Below, piece after piece: positions 25,174 to 33,814 of a DNA stretch of 64,000 nt (the stretch's first letter is position 1; each line of letters starts with the position of its first letter). Where the stretch lies: positions 108,111 to 172,110 of the forward strand of contig JAAEZT010000002.1 in NCBI GenBank assembly GCA_018222765.1, written 5' to 3'. The position numbers and the translations under genes were made by a program. A model generated the notes under the pieces. It was given only the letters and a program-made list of their open reading frames with translations. It made no database searches and was not told the origin of the DNA. The DNA comes from a bacterium. Lineage in GTDB: Bacteria > Verrucomicrobiota > Verrucomicrobiia > Verrucomicrobiales > Akkermansiaceae.

Positions 25174-26794
25174 ACTTGCGGGACTCGATGGCTGAGATCG
25201 CACGCGTCGCAAGGATCTTAATCTCGTCATCTTGATGATCCGTGTATTTTTCTATAACCGGGAGACTCTTTCTGGTGCCAATTTTCCGCAGAATCCCCAA
25301 GGCTGCCTTTTTCAATTCATCCGGAGATGTCTCAAGGTGATTGGTCAAGCGAGCTTCGATCACAGGGCCCAATTTCGCGTAGTATTCCGACCAACGCTCC
25401 GGGCTCTTCCCCCACAAGCTGTCAATCACCGACGCACTATCTTCCGAGCCATTCTCAAGAAGAAACACCACCAAGGATGTCGGAATAAAACGACCGATCT
25501 TACTCCAGCTGACAACGATACGTCCGACCGTGGCAACTGTCTCCTTATCATCCTTAGCCCAAATTTGCAGAGCATGGCCAACGTCATCAACTAACTCAGC
25601 ATCACTTTCCTCACGAAGTAGTCGAATCAACTCCTCTACCATTCTGGGCATCTTACGAATCTCAACCCCTTCGGGAGGAGGGCTGGCGAAACGTCCTACC
25701 GCCAGCTTTACGCGCCTCAAATTGACGTGATTCAGCTGATTCAGATTCAGCAGAAAATAGGACGGCTTGGTAGGATCGGTCATTTGGCGGTGAACCTCCC
25801 GACTGGGCTCTGCGAAGATGCTCTTGTCCAATTCCACCTCGATCACTCTAATTTCAGGATGCGTTTTCACCTTCCCGAGAGCCTCGCAGTGTTTCACAAA
25901 AGACTCAAATCGCTGTACGAGCCCCGAGAACACGATAAAGCGATCTTTCCCGCCGTTCCGTTGATAGGCGGCAGGGGCCTCGTTGCTCGGGAGGGATAAT
26001 TTACGTTTAAGATACTCCTGAACAACCTGCACATTGTTCTCCTTTATATCCCCAATATAGATGCCGGTCACCATAGACAACCCATCTTCCCCCTCCTCCT
26101 CATTGGTATGTTTTTCGATTTCCCGTTGCATCGGACGATAATCGACCCGGTTCTTTACCGTCGATACCTCATCCTCTCCTTGCTCGGGCAAGACTTCGCC
26201 GCTTCCGGGCAGCTCACTCTGAATACCATCATCAGCCCATTCTCCGGTAGAAGGTATTTTATGAATGGGCATTACAAAGACGAGAGCAATCAGACAAGCG
26301 GTCAGAAATGACGAAAACAGAAAGGCCCGGCCCCTCCAGCCCTTGGCTCCAAAAATAATGAGCACAGATGAGCAAAATGCCACAAAGCCCCCTAAAATAA
26401 GGCGCTTCGTCATATCGACATCCTGAAAAACACTTCCCTTCCCAGATCCCAATGCGAAAACCAAGGTATAGAGAAGAAAAACCATAATCCCAACCATGAC
26501 CGCGATTTTTTGCCCCGCAGTCGCGGGCAATACGGCCTCAGCCTCGGGATCCGGAGAATATTCGGCTTGAGCAAAACTAACCTTCTGCACCTTGCGGTGT
26601 GGCTTTTTACCCAAGCGGTCAAGCAGAGCATCGTGGTGCTCGCCTGGATAAAATTTGTCCTTATTCTCGATCACCGTTTCCGGCGAAACCTTAAAGCGCT
26701 GGTCGCAAGCACCACACTCGACGGTTTTGCCCGTTAAATCTTCATGAACGTGAAATCGGCGACTGCATGCGGGGCACTGAATTTGAAGATCCAT
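25172..26794 (-). CDS. zinc-ribbon membrane protein with HEAT-like C-terminus
   Basis: ATG 26794 (MDLQIQCPACSRRF) gives 540 residues; a longer frame to 26857 lacks conserved sequence. Residues 7-30 form a CX2C-X16-CX2C zinc ribbon (Cys7, Cys10, Cys27, Cys30) of the kind seen in MJ0042-type proteins. Three hydrophobic segments follow (KIAVMVGIMVFLLYTLVFAL, ILGGFVAFCSSVLIIFGA, FLFSSFLTACLIALVFVMP). Then comes a large soluble part that ends in helical HEAT-like repeats (KAALGILRKIGTRKSLPVIE, DDEIKILATRAISAIESRK). Probably an inner-membrane scaffold or sensor of unknown role. Similar zinc-ribbon plus membrane proteins are common, uncharacterised genes in Verrucomicrobiota and Planctomycetota. It lies downstream of the tyrA-plsC cluster on the same strand. 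Confidence 0.75.
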   Translation of the reverse strand: MDLQIQCPACSRRFHVHEDLTGKTVECGACDQRFKVSPETVIENKDKFYPGEHHDALLDRLGKKPHRKVQKVSFAQAEYSPDPEAEAVLPATAGQKIAVMVGIMVFLLYTLVFALGSGKGSVFQDVDMTKRLILGGFVAFCSSVLIIFGAKGWRGRAFLFSSFLTACLIALVFVMPIHKIPSTGEWADDGIQSELPGSGEVLPEQGEDEVSTVKNRVDYRPMQREIEKHTNEEEGEDGLSMVTGIYIGDIKENNVQVVQEYLKRKLSLPSNEAPAAYQRNGGKDRFIVFSGLVQRFESFVKHCEALGKVKTHPEIRVIEVELDKSIFAEPSREVHRQMTDPTKPSYFLLNLNQLNHVNLRRVKLAVGRFASPPPEGVEIRKMPRMVEELIRLLREESDAELVDDVGHALQIWAKDDKETVATVGRIVVSWSKIGRFIPTSLVVFLLENGSEDSASVIDSLWGKSPERWSEYYAKLGPVIEARLTNHLETSPDELKKAALGILRKIGTRKSLPVIEKYTDHQDDEIKILATRAISAIESRK

Positions 26795-26866
26795 TGATAG
26801 GTAGGTCGATTCGGTTCGAGACAGATGAATTGTTTTCTTTTCGGACTCACAAGACAATCATTCCGT

Positions 26867-27502
26867 TCACTTTTTCCTGATCTTATTTTCGGAGGGATGC
26901 TTGATCGCTGCGATCTCGTTCATGATGCGATCTGAAATCGCCTGATAGCCATCGCGCCCCTTGGCCGATAATTCTTCGGCAGTGAACTCAATCGGATCGC
27001 CAACCACAATGGTGATAGGATGAAATTTCAAGCGGCCACTTCCCCTAGGAAGCGCCTCGCGGGCTCCAAAAATTCTCACCGGCTGCACCCTTGCTTTGCT
27101 CTTAACCGCAATTAATCCCACTCCGGCCTCGCCGGGCTGTAAGTTGCCATCAAGCGTCCTCGACCCTTCCGGGAAGACCACCACTTGTTCACCACCACGA
27201 AGAATTTTAATAATGCGCTTCAAGCTGCTCATGTCCGGCTGGTCCTGATCAATCGGCACCGCATTCCAGCGGGGATAAATCCAAGAACAAGGACCGCGAA
27301 AGAGAGTCTTGCGCGCCAAATAAAAAACCGACTGATCATAGGCGATACCCACCAACGGAGGATCCAAAAAGCTCTCGTGATTCGAGGCAATGAGAACCGG
27401 CCCTTCGGTGATGAGCTTCTCCCGCCCCACCACCTGATAACGAAAGAATGCCTTCGCTGCAGCGCGAAAGATCGTATGGCCAACCCAATATATCGTCTTC
27501 AT
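26867..27502 (-). CDS. plsC: 1-acyl-sn-glycerol-3-phosphate acyltransferase
   Basis: ATG 27502 (MKTIYWVGHTIFRAAAKA) gives 211 residues; a TTG at 27523 would overlap cmk. Block I of the acyltransferase family is NHESFLDP (the HX4D catalytic pair), and FPEGSRT is block III, which binds the glycerol phosphate. PRWNAVPIDQ lies between them. It esterifies lysophosphatidate with a second acyl chain at the inner membrane; the N-terminal helix probably anchors it. An AGGA precedes the ATG. The gene follows cmk by 11 bases, an order (aroA, cmk, plsC) seen in many bacteria. A paralogous lysophospholipid acyltransferase role cannot be ruled out. Confidence 0.88.
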   Translation of the reverse strand: MKTIYWVGHTIFRAAAKAFFRYQVVGREKLITEGPVLIASNHESFLDPPLVGIAYDQSVFYLARKTLFRGPCSWIYPRWNAVPIDQDQPDMSSLKRIIKILRGGEQVVVFPEGSRTLDGNLQPGEAGVGLIAVKSKARVQPVRIFGAREALPRGSGRLKFHPITIVVGDPIEFTAEELSAKGRDGYQAISDRIMNEIAAIKHPSENKIRKK

Positions 27503-27513
27503 CAAACCCAATC

Positions 27514-28161
27514 CTACTCCCAACCCAGCGAAATCAAAGCCCGATGCGCAGCCTCGACCACTTCATCGATTCCCATCTCGGAAGAATCAATGACGATCGC
27601 ACCCTCGGAAATCTTCAATGGCGCGGTCTTTCGCTGGCTATCCTGGGCATCACGCGCCGCAACCGCATCCGCTTCACCATCTCCGGCACGACGAGCCCGT
27701 CGAACCTCCTCGGACGCATCGATGTAGAGCTTGAATGGAGTCTCGGGGAAAACCACCGAACCAATATCCCTTCCTTCCATCACAACATCATTGCTGGCGC
27801 GATACGCCCGCTGCATTGCCACCAGACGATTCCTTACTTCAGGAATCGCTGCGACCTTGGAAACACTGTTATTCACCTCCTCCGATCGCAACTCCTCAGT
27901 CAGAAGCCTCCCGTTAATGCGAATGTCTGAAAAACCATCGTCGACTCCGCACACGATTTCCATTTTTCGTAGGGCCGCAATGACAGCCTCCGAATCCGCT
28001 GGCTCAACACCCTCTTGCAGTATCTGCCAGGTCACCGCGCGATACATCGCCCCAGAGTTCACCATGACCATCCCAAGAGACTTGGACAAGCGTTTGGCCA
28101 CGGTACTTTTTCCTGAGGCAGCCGGTCCGTCGATCGCTACGGCACGATGTTGATCACTCAT
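27514..28161 (-). CDS. cmk: (d)CMP kinase
   Basis: A 215-residue cytidylate kinase of standard bacterial length. The P-loop GPAASGKST is at residues 12-20, MVNSGAMYRAVTW is the CMP-binding region and VVMEGRDIGSVVFP and the lid (ASEEVRRARR) follow in order. It phosphorylates CMP and dCMP in pyrimidine salvage. The ATG overlaps the aroA stop (ATGA), and the aroA-cmk coupling is a widespread arrangement. Confidence 0.96.
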   Translation of the reverse strand: MSDQHRAVAIDGPAASGKSTVAKRLSKSLGMVMVNSGAMYRAVTWQILQEGVEPADSEAVIAALRKMEIVCGVDDGFSDIRINGRLLTEELRSEEVNNSVSKVAAIPEVRNRLVAMQRAYRASNDVVMEGRDIGSVVFPETPFKLYIDASEEVRRARRAGDGEADAVAARDAQDSQRKTAPLKISEGAIVIDSSEMGIDEVVEAAHRALISLGWE

Positions 28162-29468
28162 GATGAAATTTTTTTAAGGTGTTGTGAAAAGGTCGGATAG
28201 GAGGTGTTGACACACGCGGTGTTCACGATGGTCGTTTCTCCTGATTCAGCCAACAAACCAGCAATGGCAAAAGCCATCGCGATGCGATGATCTCCGTAGC
28301 TATCGAGCTGCGCCCCTTTTAATTTCTGTCCGCCGGGAATGATCATCCCGTCGTCGAACTCTTCGACCTCTCCACCCATCGCGCGAAGATTCTTAACCAC
28401 CGTATCAATCCGATCGGTTTCCTTCACTCGCAGTTCGTGGGCATTGCGAATCGTCATTGTTCCCTCGGACAAGATTCCGGCCACCGCAAGAATAGGCACT
28501 TCGTCAATCAGGTTGGGCACTTCTTCAGGCAGTATTTCCGTTCCGGTCAACGTCCCACCCTCAATCTCAATTACGCCGCGAGGCTCTCCACCATCTTGAT
28601 GCTCAATCGTATCGGTGATCCGGGCACCCATCCGTTTTAACACCGTGATAATCGCAGTGCGGGTCGGATTCAGACCGACATTGGTGAGTGTGAGTTTCGA
28701 CCCCGGCGTCACGGCTGCCGCGACAATCCAAAATGCCGCGCTCGAGACATCGCCAGGCACAACCAAATCACGCGCGGTCACTTTCTGGCCTCCCTCTGTG
28801 GAAATCCGATTCCCCTCGGTCACCACTTTCACTCCAAAGTAATTTAACAAACGCTCACTATGATCCCGGGTCGTCGCAGGTTGATAGACCACCGTGGTGT
28901 CCGACGCAAAAAGACCCGCGAGTAAAACCGCGCTCTTCACCTGCGCACTTGCAACCGGCATGTCATACTCGATAGCCTTCAAGCTTCCTCCGCTGATGTG
29001 CAGTGGTGCACATCCTTCCTTTTCTCCACGCGCATCAATCTGCGCTCCCATCTCACCGAGTGGAATCATGACCCGCCCCATCGGGCGACCCGAAAGCGAC
29101 TCATCGCCAACCAAAACGCTATCAAACTTTTGCGACGCCAAAACTCCCGCCAGCAAGCGCATGCCCGTTCCCGAATTTCCACAATCCAGTTCCTGATCCG
29201 GCGCTTTTAACTCATTGCCACATCCATGAATGAGTAAATCCTCCGGCTGCTCTTCCGTTCCCTTCACCACTTCATAACGCACCCCCAGTTGCCCCATCGC
29301 CCGCAGCGTGTTCACACAATCTTCGCTGGAGAGGAAATTCTCCACGCGGCAAGTGCCATCGGAAAGACCGGCCAGAATGGCAGCTCGATGCGAAATACTC
29401 TTGTCCCCTGGCACTGCCAATTCGCCCGATATCGTCCTCTGCGGGCTGACTTGAATCGTATTACTCAT
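28158..29468 (-). CDS. aroA: 3-phosphoshikimate 1-carboxyvinyltransferase (EPSP synthase)
   Basis: A 436-residue enzyme of the shikimate pathway that joins phosphoenolpyruvate to shikimate-3-phosphate. PGDKSISHRAAIL near residue 20 (Lys/Ser substrate-binding), DCGNSGTGMRLLAGVL, LSGRPMGRVMIPL, and RVKETDRI with YGDHRIAMAFAIAG are all present in family order. It overlaps tyrA upstream and cmk downstream by four bases each, so the three are one translation-coupled unit making aromatic amino-acid precursors and nucleotides. Confidence 0.97.
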   Translation of the reverse strand: MSNTIQVSPQRTISGELAVPGDKSISHRAAILAGLSDGTCRVENFLSSEDCVNTLRAMGQLGVRYEVVKGTEEQPEDLLIHGCGNELKAPDQELDCGNSGTGMRLLAGVLASQKFDSVLVGDESLSGRPMGRVMIPLGEMGAQIDARGEKEGCAPLHISGGSLKAIEYDMPVASAQVKSAVLLAGLFASDTTVVYQPATTRDHSERLLNYFGVKVVTEGNRISTEGGQKVTARDLVVPGDVSSAAFWIVAAAVTPGSKLTLTNVGLNPTRTAIITVLKRMGARITDTIEHQDGGEPRGVIEIEGGTLTGTEILPEEVPNLIDEVPILAVAGILSEGTMTIRNAHELRVKETDRIDTVVKNLRAMGGEVEEFDDGMIIPGGQKLKGAQLDSYGDHRIAMAFAIAGLLAESGETTIVNTACVNTSYPTFSQHLKKISS

Positions 29469-30304
29469 GATAAATCGGTGAGATCTTTGCGAGCCTTCAC
29501 CTCGGCGAGATAAGCCTGCAGGCCTTCTTGGTCCGAATTCGCAAGCTGATCAAGCATCTTGCCAATCTGCTCCCGCACTTCCTCTAGGGAGTCCTGTAAG
29601 GCTCCCCGGTTTTCAATCATAATTTCCGCCCACATCGCCGGATCTCCTGCCGCCACGCGCGTAGTATCACGAAACCCTCCACCCGCCAATTCCGCATAAC
29701 TCACATCCTTTAAAGAAACCCCAGCTGTTAGCGACGACATCGCGTGGGGGAAATGACTGATCCGCGCCACCGCCTCATCATGGTCGGCCGCCGTCATCGT
29801 TCTGAGATGGCCACAACCGAGCGCCTCCCAAAAATCAGAGAGACCTTGCACTTCCTGGACCGGAATCCCGCCATCGTTCGTGAGGACACACGCCGCACCA
29901 TGAAAAAGATCAGCCCGCGCCGCTTTCACTCCTGTTTGCTCCGATCCCGCCATGGGATGACTTCCAATAAATCTCAGGCGCCGGGCCGCCGCCACTTCAT
30001 GCGGCAGCGATTTCACGCTTCCCACATCAGTCACCAAAGCACGCGGCGTCAGCAAATCCACAATCTTTTCCGCTAAAAAATCCATCACGCCGACGGGCAC
30101 TGCAAAGACCACCAAATCCGCCCCATGCACCGCCTCTGCCAAATTCGTCGTGGCCTCCAAGCCCAGCGACGATGCCAGGGCAACCCGCTCGGGATTCCGC
30201 CCCCACAAAACGGCCTCAGACCCGATTTCACGGGACGCCAGCGCTACCGAGCCTCCCAGTAACCCTGGGCCCAGAATTGCGATTTTTTGAAAAGAATTTG
30301 GCAT
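29465..30304 (-). CDS. tyrA: prephenate dehydrogenase
   Basis: A 279-residue NAD(P)-dependent dehydrogenase with Rossmann loop GPGLLGGSVA (residues 12-21). VTDVGSVKSLPHE, FIGSHPMAGSEQTGVKAA and the helical dimerisation domain with ISHFPHAMSSLTAG and GGGFRDTTRVAAGDPAMW are diagnostic of TyrA. It converts prephenate (or arogenate) to the tyrosine precursor. No C-terminal ACT domain is present. It is the first gene of the tyrA-aroA-cmk cluster and is preceded within 12 bases by a terminator-like hairpin. Confidence 0.95.
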   Translation of the reverse strand: MPNSFQKIAILGPGLLGGSVALASREIGSEAVLWGRNPERVALASSLGLEATTNLAEAVHGADLVVFAVPVGVMDFLAEKIVDLLTPRALVTDVGSVKSLPHEVAAARRLRFIGSHPMAGSEQTGVKAARADLFHGAACVLTNDGGIPVQEVQGLSDFWEALGCGHLRTMTAADHDEAVARISHFPHAMSSLTAGVSLKDVSYAELAGGGFRDTTRVAAGDPAMWAEIMIENRGALQDSLEEVREQIGKMLDQLANSDQEGLQAYLAEVKARKDLTDLS

Positions 30305-30305
30305 G

Positions 30306-30343
30306 GAATAAAAGAGCCGGAATCCCTTAGGGAAATCCGGCCC
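30306..30343 (-). terminator. terminator or attenuator directly before tyrA
   Basis: On the minus strand, GGGCCGGA pairs with TCCGGCTC (plus coordinates 30336-30343 and 30314-30321, one G-T pair), with an inner TCCC/GGGA stem. It is followed by CTTTTATTCC running straight into the tyrA ATG at 30304. It can end the upstream lipoprotein transcript, but its position also allows attenuation of tyrA. Confidence 0.7.
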
Positions 30344-30365
30344 GAAGCTATCTCAATTCCTGTCT

Positions 30366-30851
30366 TCAGGGAACTCGGAATCGGTGAATTGATTTGTTAG
30401 GATCATTCGGGTCCTGCACCAAGGACCCACTGGGAATTCCGCGGACATCCACCGGCTCCATGGTCCATGGGTTAAATACATAGCCCGCCTTACCCGGAAT
30501 CTTGCGTGCAGTCTGGTAGGTCTTTTTGCGATTCGGGTTGAGCTCCACCAAAGAAGTCTCATCAGAATTCGTCGTCGGATTAGTTCCCGGGGGAGTGTCC
30601 CGACCAGCAAGATCCTGTCCTGCCTCTTCGATTGAGCGCTCACGGGCTTCGATACGACGTTTTTCCTCGGCTTTTCGCTCGGCAAGCTCTCTTTCAAGCT
30701 GCTCAATCGTCTTTTCATAAGGCTGATTTGGCCCCAATACAAGATTCCCAGTTGGCATGTTTGGATTGTGACCCGGAGGATAGGCAGGAGTACAACTAAT
30801 AAGCAGTGCGCCGCTCAAGAGCAGGCCGGCCAGGTTTTTGAGAGAAATCAT
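30366..30851 (-). CDS. lipoprotein with charged coiled segment
   Basis: ATG 30851 gives 161 residues; a TTG three codons upstream is less likely. Residues 1-20 are a lipoprotein signal with lipobox LISC (MISLKNLAGLLLSGALLISC). A Pro/Asn-rich linker follows (YPPGHNPNMPTG). Then comes a highly charged helical stretch (YEKTIEQLERELAERKAEEK) and a C-terminal beta-like end (GYVFNPWTMEPVDVRGIPSG). Similar short lipoproteins with a C-terminal phrase GYVFNPWT and VDVRGIPSG occur in Verrucomicrobiota, as far as I recall; function unknown. It is likely anchored to the outer membrane or periplasmic face. Confidence 0.75.
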   Translation of the reverse strand: MISLKNLAGLLLSGALLISCTPAYPPGHNPNMPTGNLVLGPNQPYEKTIEQLERELAERKAEEKRRIEARERSIEEAGQDLAGRDTPPGTNPTTNSDETSLVELNPNRKKTYQTARKIPGKAGYVFNPWTMEPVDVRGIPSGSLVQDPNDPNKSIHRFRVP

Positions 30852-30949
30852 GACTTTCAATATCGGTAGGAGTTCAGAATATGGGTGGGCGCCAGCGAGC
30901 TGACCAAGTCTTCATCACGGGCGAAAGCCAATTTGTCAAGCCACCACCC

Positions 30950-31990
30950 ATGTCTGAGAGTTCTAACAATTCCCGCGACCGCGAGGATCTCCTGATTCAA
31001 CAAGTGCGGGAATTTGTCATCTTCCCAGAAGAAGAAAACTTTGGGAGACTAGCACAAGATCTCTACAAACACCAATTTTCGGTCAATTTACCCTTCCAGC
31101 GCTACTGTCAGACCATCGGACGAAGCCCGGATTCCATCGCAAGCTGGCGCGAAATCCCCGCCGTCCCCACCAGCGCCTTCAAACTTCCCAAATTCCCCCT
31201 CGTTGGCGTATATCCCGCCACCAAGCGATTTCTAACATCAGGAACCACCACCGAAATTCGGGGCACCCACCATTTCCCCGACACCTCCCTCTACGAGCAT
31301 TCCGTGATAGAAACCTGGAAAAAACAGAATTTCCCAACACTCACCCACCTCTATCTCACGCCCTCACCCGACGAGCTCCCCGAATCGTCCCTCAGCCACA
31401 TGTTCGAAACTCTGGGATCCAATCTGCCCGATCCGTTTCTTATCAAAAACGACCGCTTCCACCTTCAGCCCCTATTTGATCAAATCCGAACCGAGGCCCC
31501 CCTTTTCCTGATGGGAACCGCCCTGGCCCTCTTTCATCTCATGAAAACTCTCGGGCCGCTCCCACTCCCCCACGGATCACAAATTCTCGAGACCGGGGGC
31601 TACAAGGGAACCCGCCGCCAACTCTCGAAAGCCGACTTCTATTCCCAGCTCGCAGAATTCTTCGCTGTCTCGGACCATTCCATTCACAACGAATACGGCA
31701 TGACCGAGCTCTCAACCCAAGCTTATGCCACCGGATCAGGGGGAGCCCACCGCTTCCCCGCCTGGTGCCGTCACCAAATTCTGGATCCCGAAAGCGGATC
31801 CGAACTTCCACCTGGAGAAATCGGCTACCTCCAAATATTCGACCTCGCCAACGTCCATAGTGTTGCGGCCATCCGAACCCAGGATTTTGCCATTGGACAC
31901 GAAGACGGCTCATTTACCCTTATTGGACGCGACCCCGGAGCCCTTCCCCGCGGTTGTTCCCGCAGCATCGACCACTCCCTTTCCTCATGA
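30950..31990 (+). CDS. LuxE-like acyl-protein synthetase
   Basis: ATG 30950 gives 346 residues; an upstream ATG at 30881 adds an unconserved stretch. The protein matches the LuxE family (PF04443), an adenylate-forming enzyme that activates a fatty acid. The ATP-loop is FLTSGTTTEIRGTHHF, PFLIKNDRFHL and ILETGGYKGTRRQLSKADFY follow, and the adenylation motif NEYGMTELSTQAYA leads to a C-terminal GRDPGALPRGCSRS. In luminous bacteria LuxE hands the acyl group to LuxC for reduction to aldehyde; here the next gene is LuxC-like and overlaps by four bases, but no luciferase or LuxD-like gene is present. A fatty-acid reductase pair of unknown purpose is the best reading. Confidence 0.85.
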   Translation: MSESSNNSRDREDLLIQQVREFVIFPEEENFGRLAQDLYKHQFSVNLPFQRYCQTIGRSPDSIASWREIPAVPTSAFKLPKFPLVGVYPATKRFLTSGTTTEIRGTHHFPDTSLYEHSVIETWKKQNFPTLTHLYLTPSPDELPESSLSHMFETLGSNLPDPFLIKNDRFHLQPLFDQIRTEAPLFLMGTALALFHLMKTLGPLPLPHGSQILETGGYKGTRRQLSKADFYSQLAEFFAVSDHSIHNEYGMTELSTQAYATGSGGAHRFPAWCRHQILDPESGSELPPGEIGYLQIFDLANVHSVAAIRTQDFAIGHEDGSFTLIGRDPGALPRGCSRSIDHSLSS

Positions 31991-32964
31991 ACCACGCCGC
32001 ACGACTGGACCTCATCGCCCGCTCGGCATCCTTCTTCGAACCCTACACTGGGCCCTTCGACTACGACCTTCTCCAAGCCACCTGGGATCGCGAACTTTCC
32101 TCACCCACCGTCCGCCTGCCCAAATCCATCGTTCACATCATCAGCGGCAACACCCCGCACGCCGCATACCAATCACTCCTCAACGGACTCATCCTCGGAG
32201 CAAAAAATCGCCTCAAGCTTCCCACGAATGCTCTCCCCAATTTTGAAATCCCTCCCGGCTTCGAACAATTCGTGGAAATCTCCCGTGATCTCCCCGACCA
32301 CTGGATCCCCAAAGCGGATGCGCTCGTCGTCTTTGGTTCCGATGACACCCTGCGTCACTTCCAACAACTCTGCCCCCTCGAAACTCCCTTCATCGGTCAC
32401 GGCCACCGGGTCGGTATCGCCATCATCAAAGACCCCACTCTTGAAGCTGCCCAACTCGCCGCCCGAGACATCGGCCAATTTGATCAACAAGGCTGCCTCT
32501 CCCTGCAAACAATCTATCTCGAAGACCCACGCGCCTTTGCTCCTCTCCTGGCAGACGCCATGGCTGAATTTGAAAAAAGCCACCCGCGCGCTCCTCTGGG
32601 CCCCTCCGAAGCCGGTGCCATCACCAACTTCCGCGAAGAAATCCGCTACCTCGCCGCTCAAACTCCCAACGACGTCGCCCTCTGGGAAAGCCCCGACTCC
32701 ACCGCTTGGACCATCGTCTCTCGAAACTCCTCCGAACTCTCCCTCTCCCCCGGCAACCGCACCGTCTTCCTGTGCCCCATGCCCGAAGACTTCTCAAATC
32801 TCACCCACCTTTCCGGCATCGGACTCCATCCCTTCACCAAACGAACCGATCTGCCCTCACCTCGAATCTTCCCTCTCGGCCAGACTCAATCGCCACCCGC
32901 CCTCTGGGCCCACGACGGAATCCTTCCCCTCGCCTCTTTGGTGAAACACCAAACGCTTCAGTAA
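31987..32964 (+). CDS. LuxC-like acyl-CoA / acyl-protein reductase
   Basis: ATG 31987 overlaps the LuxE-like stop (ATGA). The 325-residue protein belongs to the LuxC family (PF05893), an aldehyde-dehydrogenase-like fold reducing activated fatty acyl groups with NADPH. HIISGNTPHAAYQSLLNGL is the nucleotide-binding start. GQFDQQGCLSLQTIYLED carries the catalytic Cys in the LuxC context Q-x-x-C-S-like, and VVFGSDDTLRHFQ and GHGHRVGIAII are also typical. It is shorter than luminous-bacterium LuxC (about 480), lacking part of the N-terminal region. Together with the upstream gene it should make a fatty aldehyde. Confidence 0.82.
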   Translation: MNHAARLDLIARSASFFEPYTGPFDYDLLQATWDRELSSPTVRLPKSIVHIISGNTPHAAYQSLLNGLILGAKNRLKLPTNALPNFEIPPGFEQFVEISRDLPDHWIPKADALVVFGSDDTLRHFQQLCPLETPFIGHGHRVGIAIIKDPTLEAAQLAARDIGQFDQQGCLSLQTIYLEDPRAFAPLLADAMAEFEKSHPRAPLGPSEAGAITNFREEIRYLAAQTPNDVALWESPDSTAWTIVSRNSSELSLSPGNRTVFLCPMPEDFSNLTHLSGIGLHPFTKRTDLPSPRIFPLGQTQSPPALWAHDGILPLASLVKHQTLQ

Positions 32965-33398
32965 GAGAGCGTCAACTTCAGAACCCCGTTCGGATTCCTC
33001 ACCGCCGCCTTCTCAAAACTTGGCAATCGCAACTTGGGATAGTTCGACACCGCAACGCCTTCCTTGGGTATTCCCAGGAAATTTTTCTTCAACTTCCGGT
33101 TGCGATCTTCGTCGTGCAAAACCACGAAGGCAAAATTCCCTTTCTTTAAATCAGGCACTTTGATCCTCACCGCGCCACCCTTCGCCTTGTTCGCCGGAAC
33201 AAAAAACTTCATGAGAGCCTTTTCAGGGTCATCCGGAAAACCTGCCTTTTCGGAAAATACCATGACACAAATATCGCCCCGCTGATTAGCAATCCCGGTC
33301 ACTTCAATTTCCACTCCGGCAAACGAAGTTGCAACTAAGAGAAAGAAGCCAAACAATATTCTGAGCACTTGGAGAAGATTCCATAATCCAGAAATCAT
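32958..33398 (-). CDS. DUF2141 secreted protein
   Basis: A 146-residue protein whose N-terminal hydrophobic stretch (LLQVLRILFGFFLLVATSFA) is a signal peptide. The mature part is a beta-rich DUF2141 domain (IEVTGIANQRGDICVMVFSE, then YAFVVLHDE-like FAFVVLHDEDRNRKLKKNF and GIPKEGVAVSN). The hallmark HDEDxNxKLDxNxxGxPxEG is recognisable. Function unknown; family members are secreted or outer-membrane associated. It converges with the LuxC-like gene, their ends overlapping by seven bases. Confidence 0.9.
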   Translation of the reverse strand: MISGLWNLLQVLRILFGFFLLVATSFAGVEIEVTGIANQRGDICVMVFSEKAGFPDDPEKALMKFFVPANKAKGGAVRIKVPDLKKGNFAFVVLHDEDRNRKLKKNFLGIPKEGVAVSNYPKLRLPSFEKAAVRNPNGVLKLTLSY

Positions 33399-33583
33399 TC
33401 AAGACTCCTTTCTCTCCGTCCGAACGATTTAAAATTAGCACCGTCCCCCTTGAGGCCACCCTCGCCCTTCCCGATCTAGAGCTCCTTCAAAAACGCCTCA
33501 ACAACTTCCACGGTGATGGGAATTCACTCTTTCGAAAATGCTTCCGTCTTGAACTTTCCAGCGATTTTCCCTTCACTTGATCA

Positions 33584-33814
33584 GTGAAAGTTTGCGCAAC
33601 GCCTCTGCTCGCGCCCGTTTTATTAACCATGGCCGCCTCGCTCCTGATCGGGCGGGAAGCCACGCCCCAAAAAAAAGAGGAAAGCGTCCGGCCAAGCATC
33701 AATGAAAAGTATCTCGATCCCGAACTCAGAGTCGACGATCGGCTCACCTTCATTGAAGAAGTGAAAGCCAGCCTCAAAGAAAATTACTTCCTGCGCTTCC
33801 GCAAAGACTCATGA
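33584..33814 (+). CDS. small hypothetical membrane-anchored protein
   Basis: A 76-residue frame from GTG 33584, with an ATG at 33629 as alternative. A hydrophobic N-terminus (PLLAPVLLTMAASLLIG) is followed by a charged part with KYLDPELRVDDRLTFIEEVK. The stop overlaps the permease ATG by four bases (ATGA), which suggests translation coupling and supports its reality. I recognise no family. The antisense frame across it has no better claim. Confidence 0.5.
   Translation: MKVCATPLLAPVLLTMAASLLIGREATPQKKEESVRPSINEKYLDPELRVDDRLTFIEEVKASLKENYFLRFRKDS

Noticed and set aside
32173-32661. Antisense frame opposite the LuxC-like gene
   Set aside because: Gly/Asp/Val-rich mirror sequence of the LuxC gene with no independent support.
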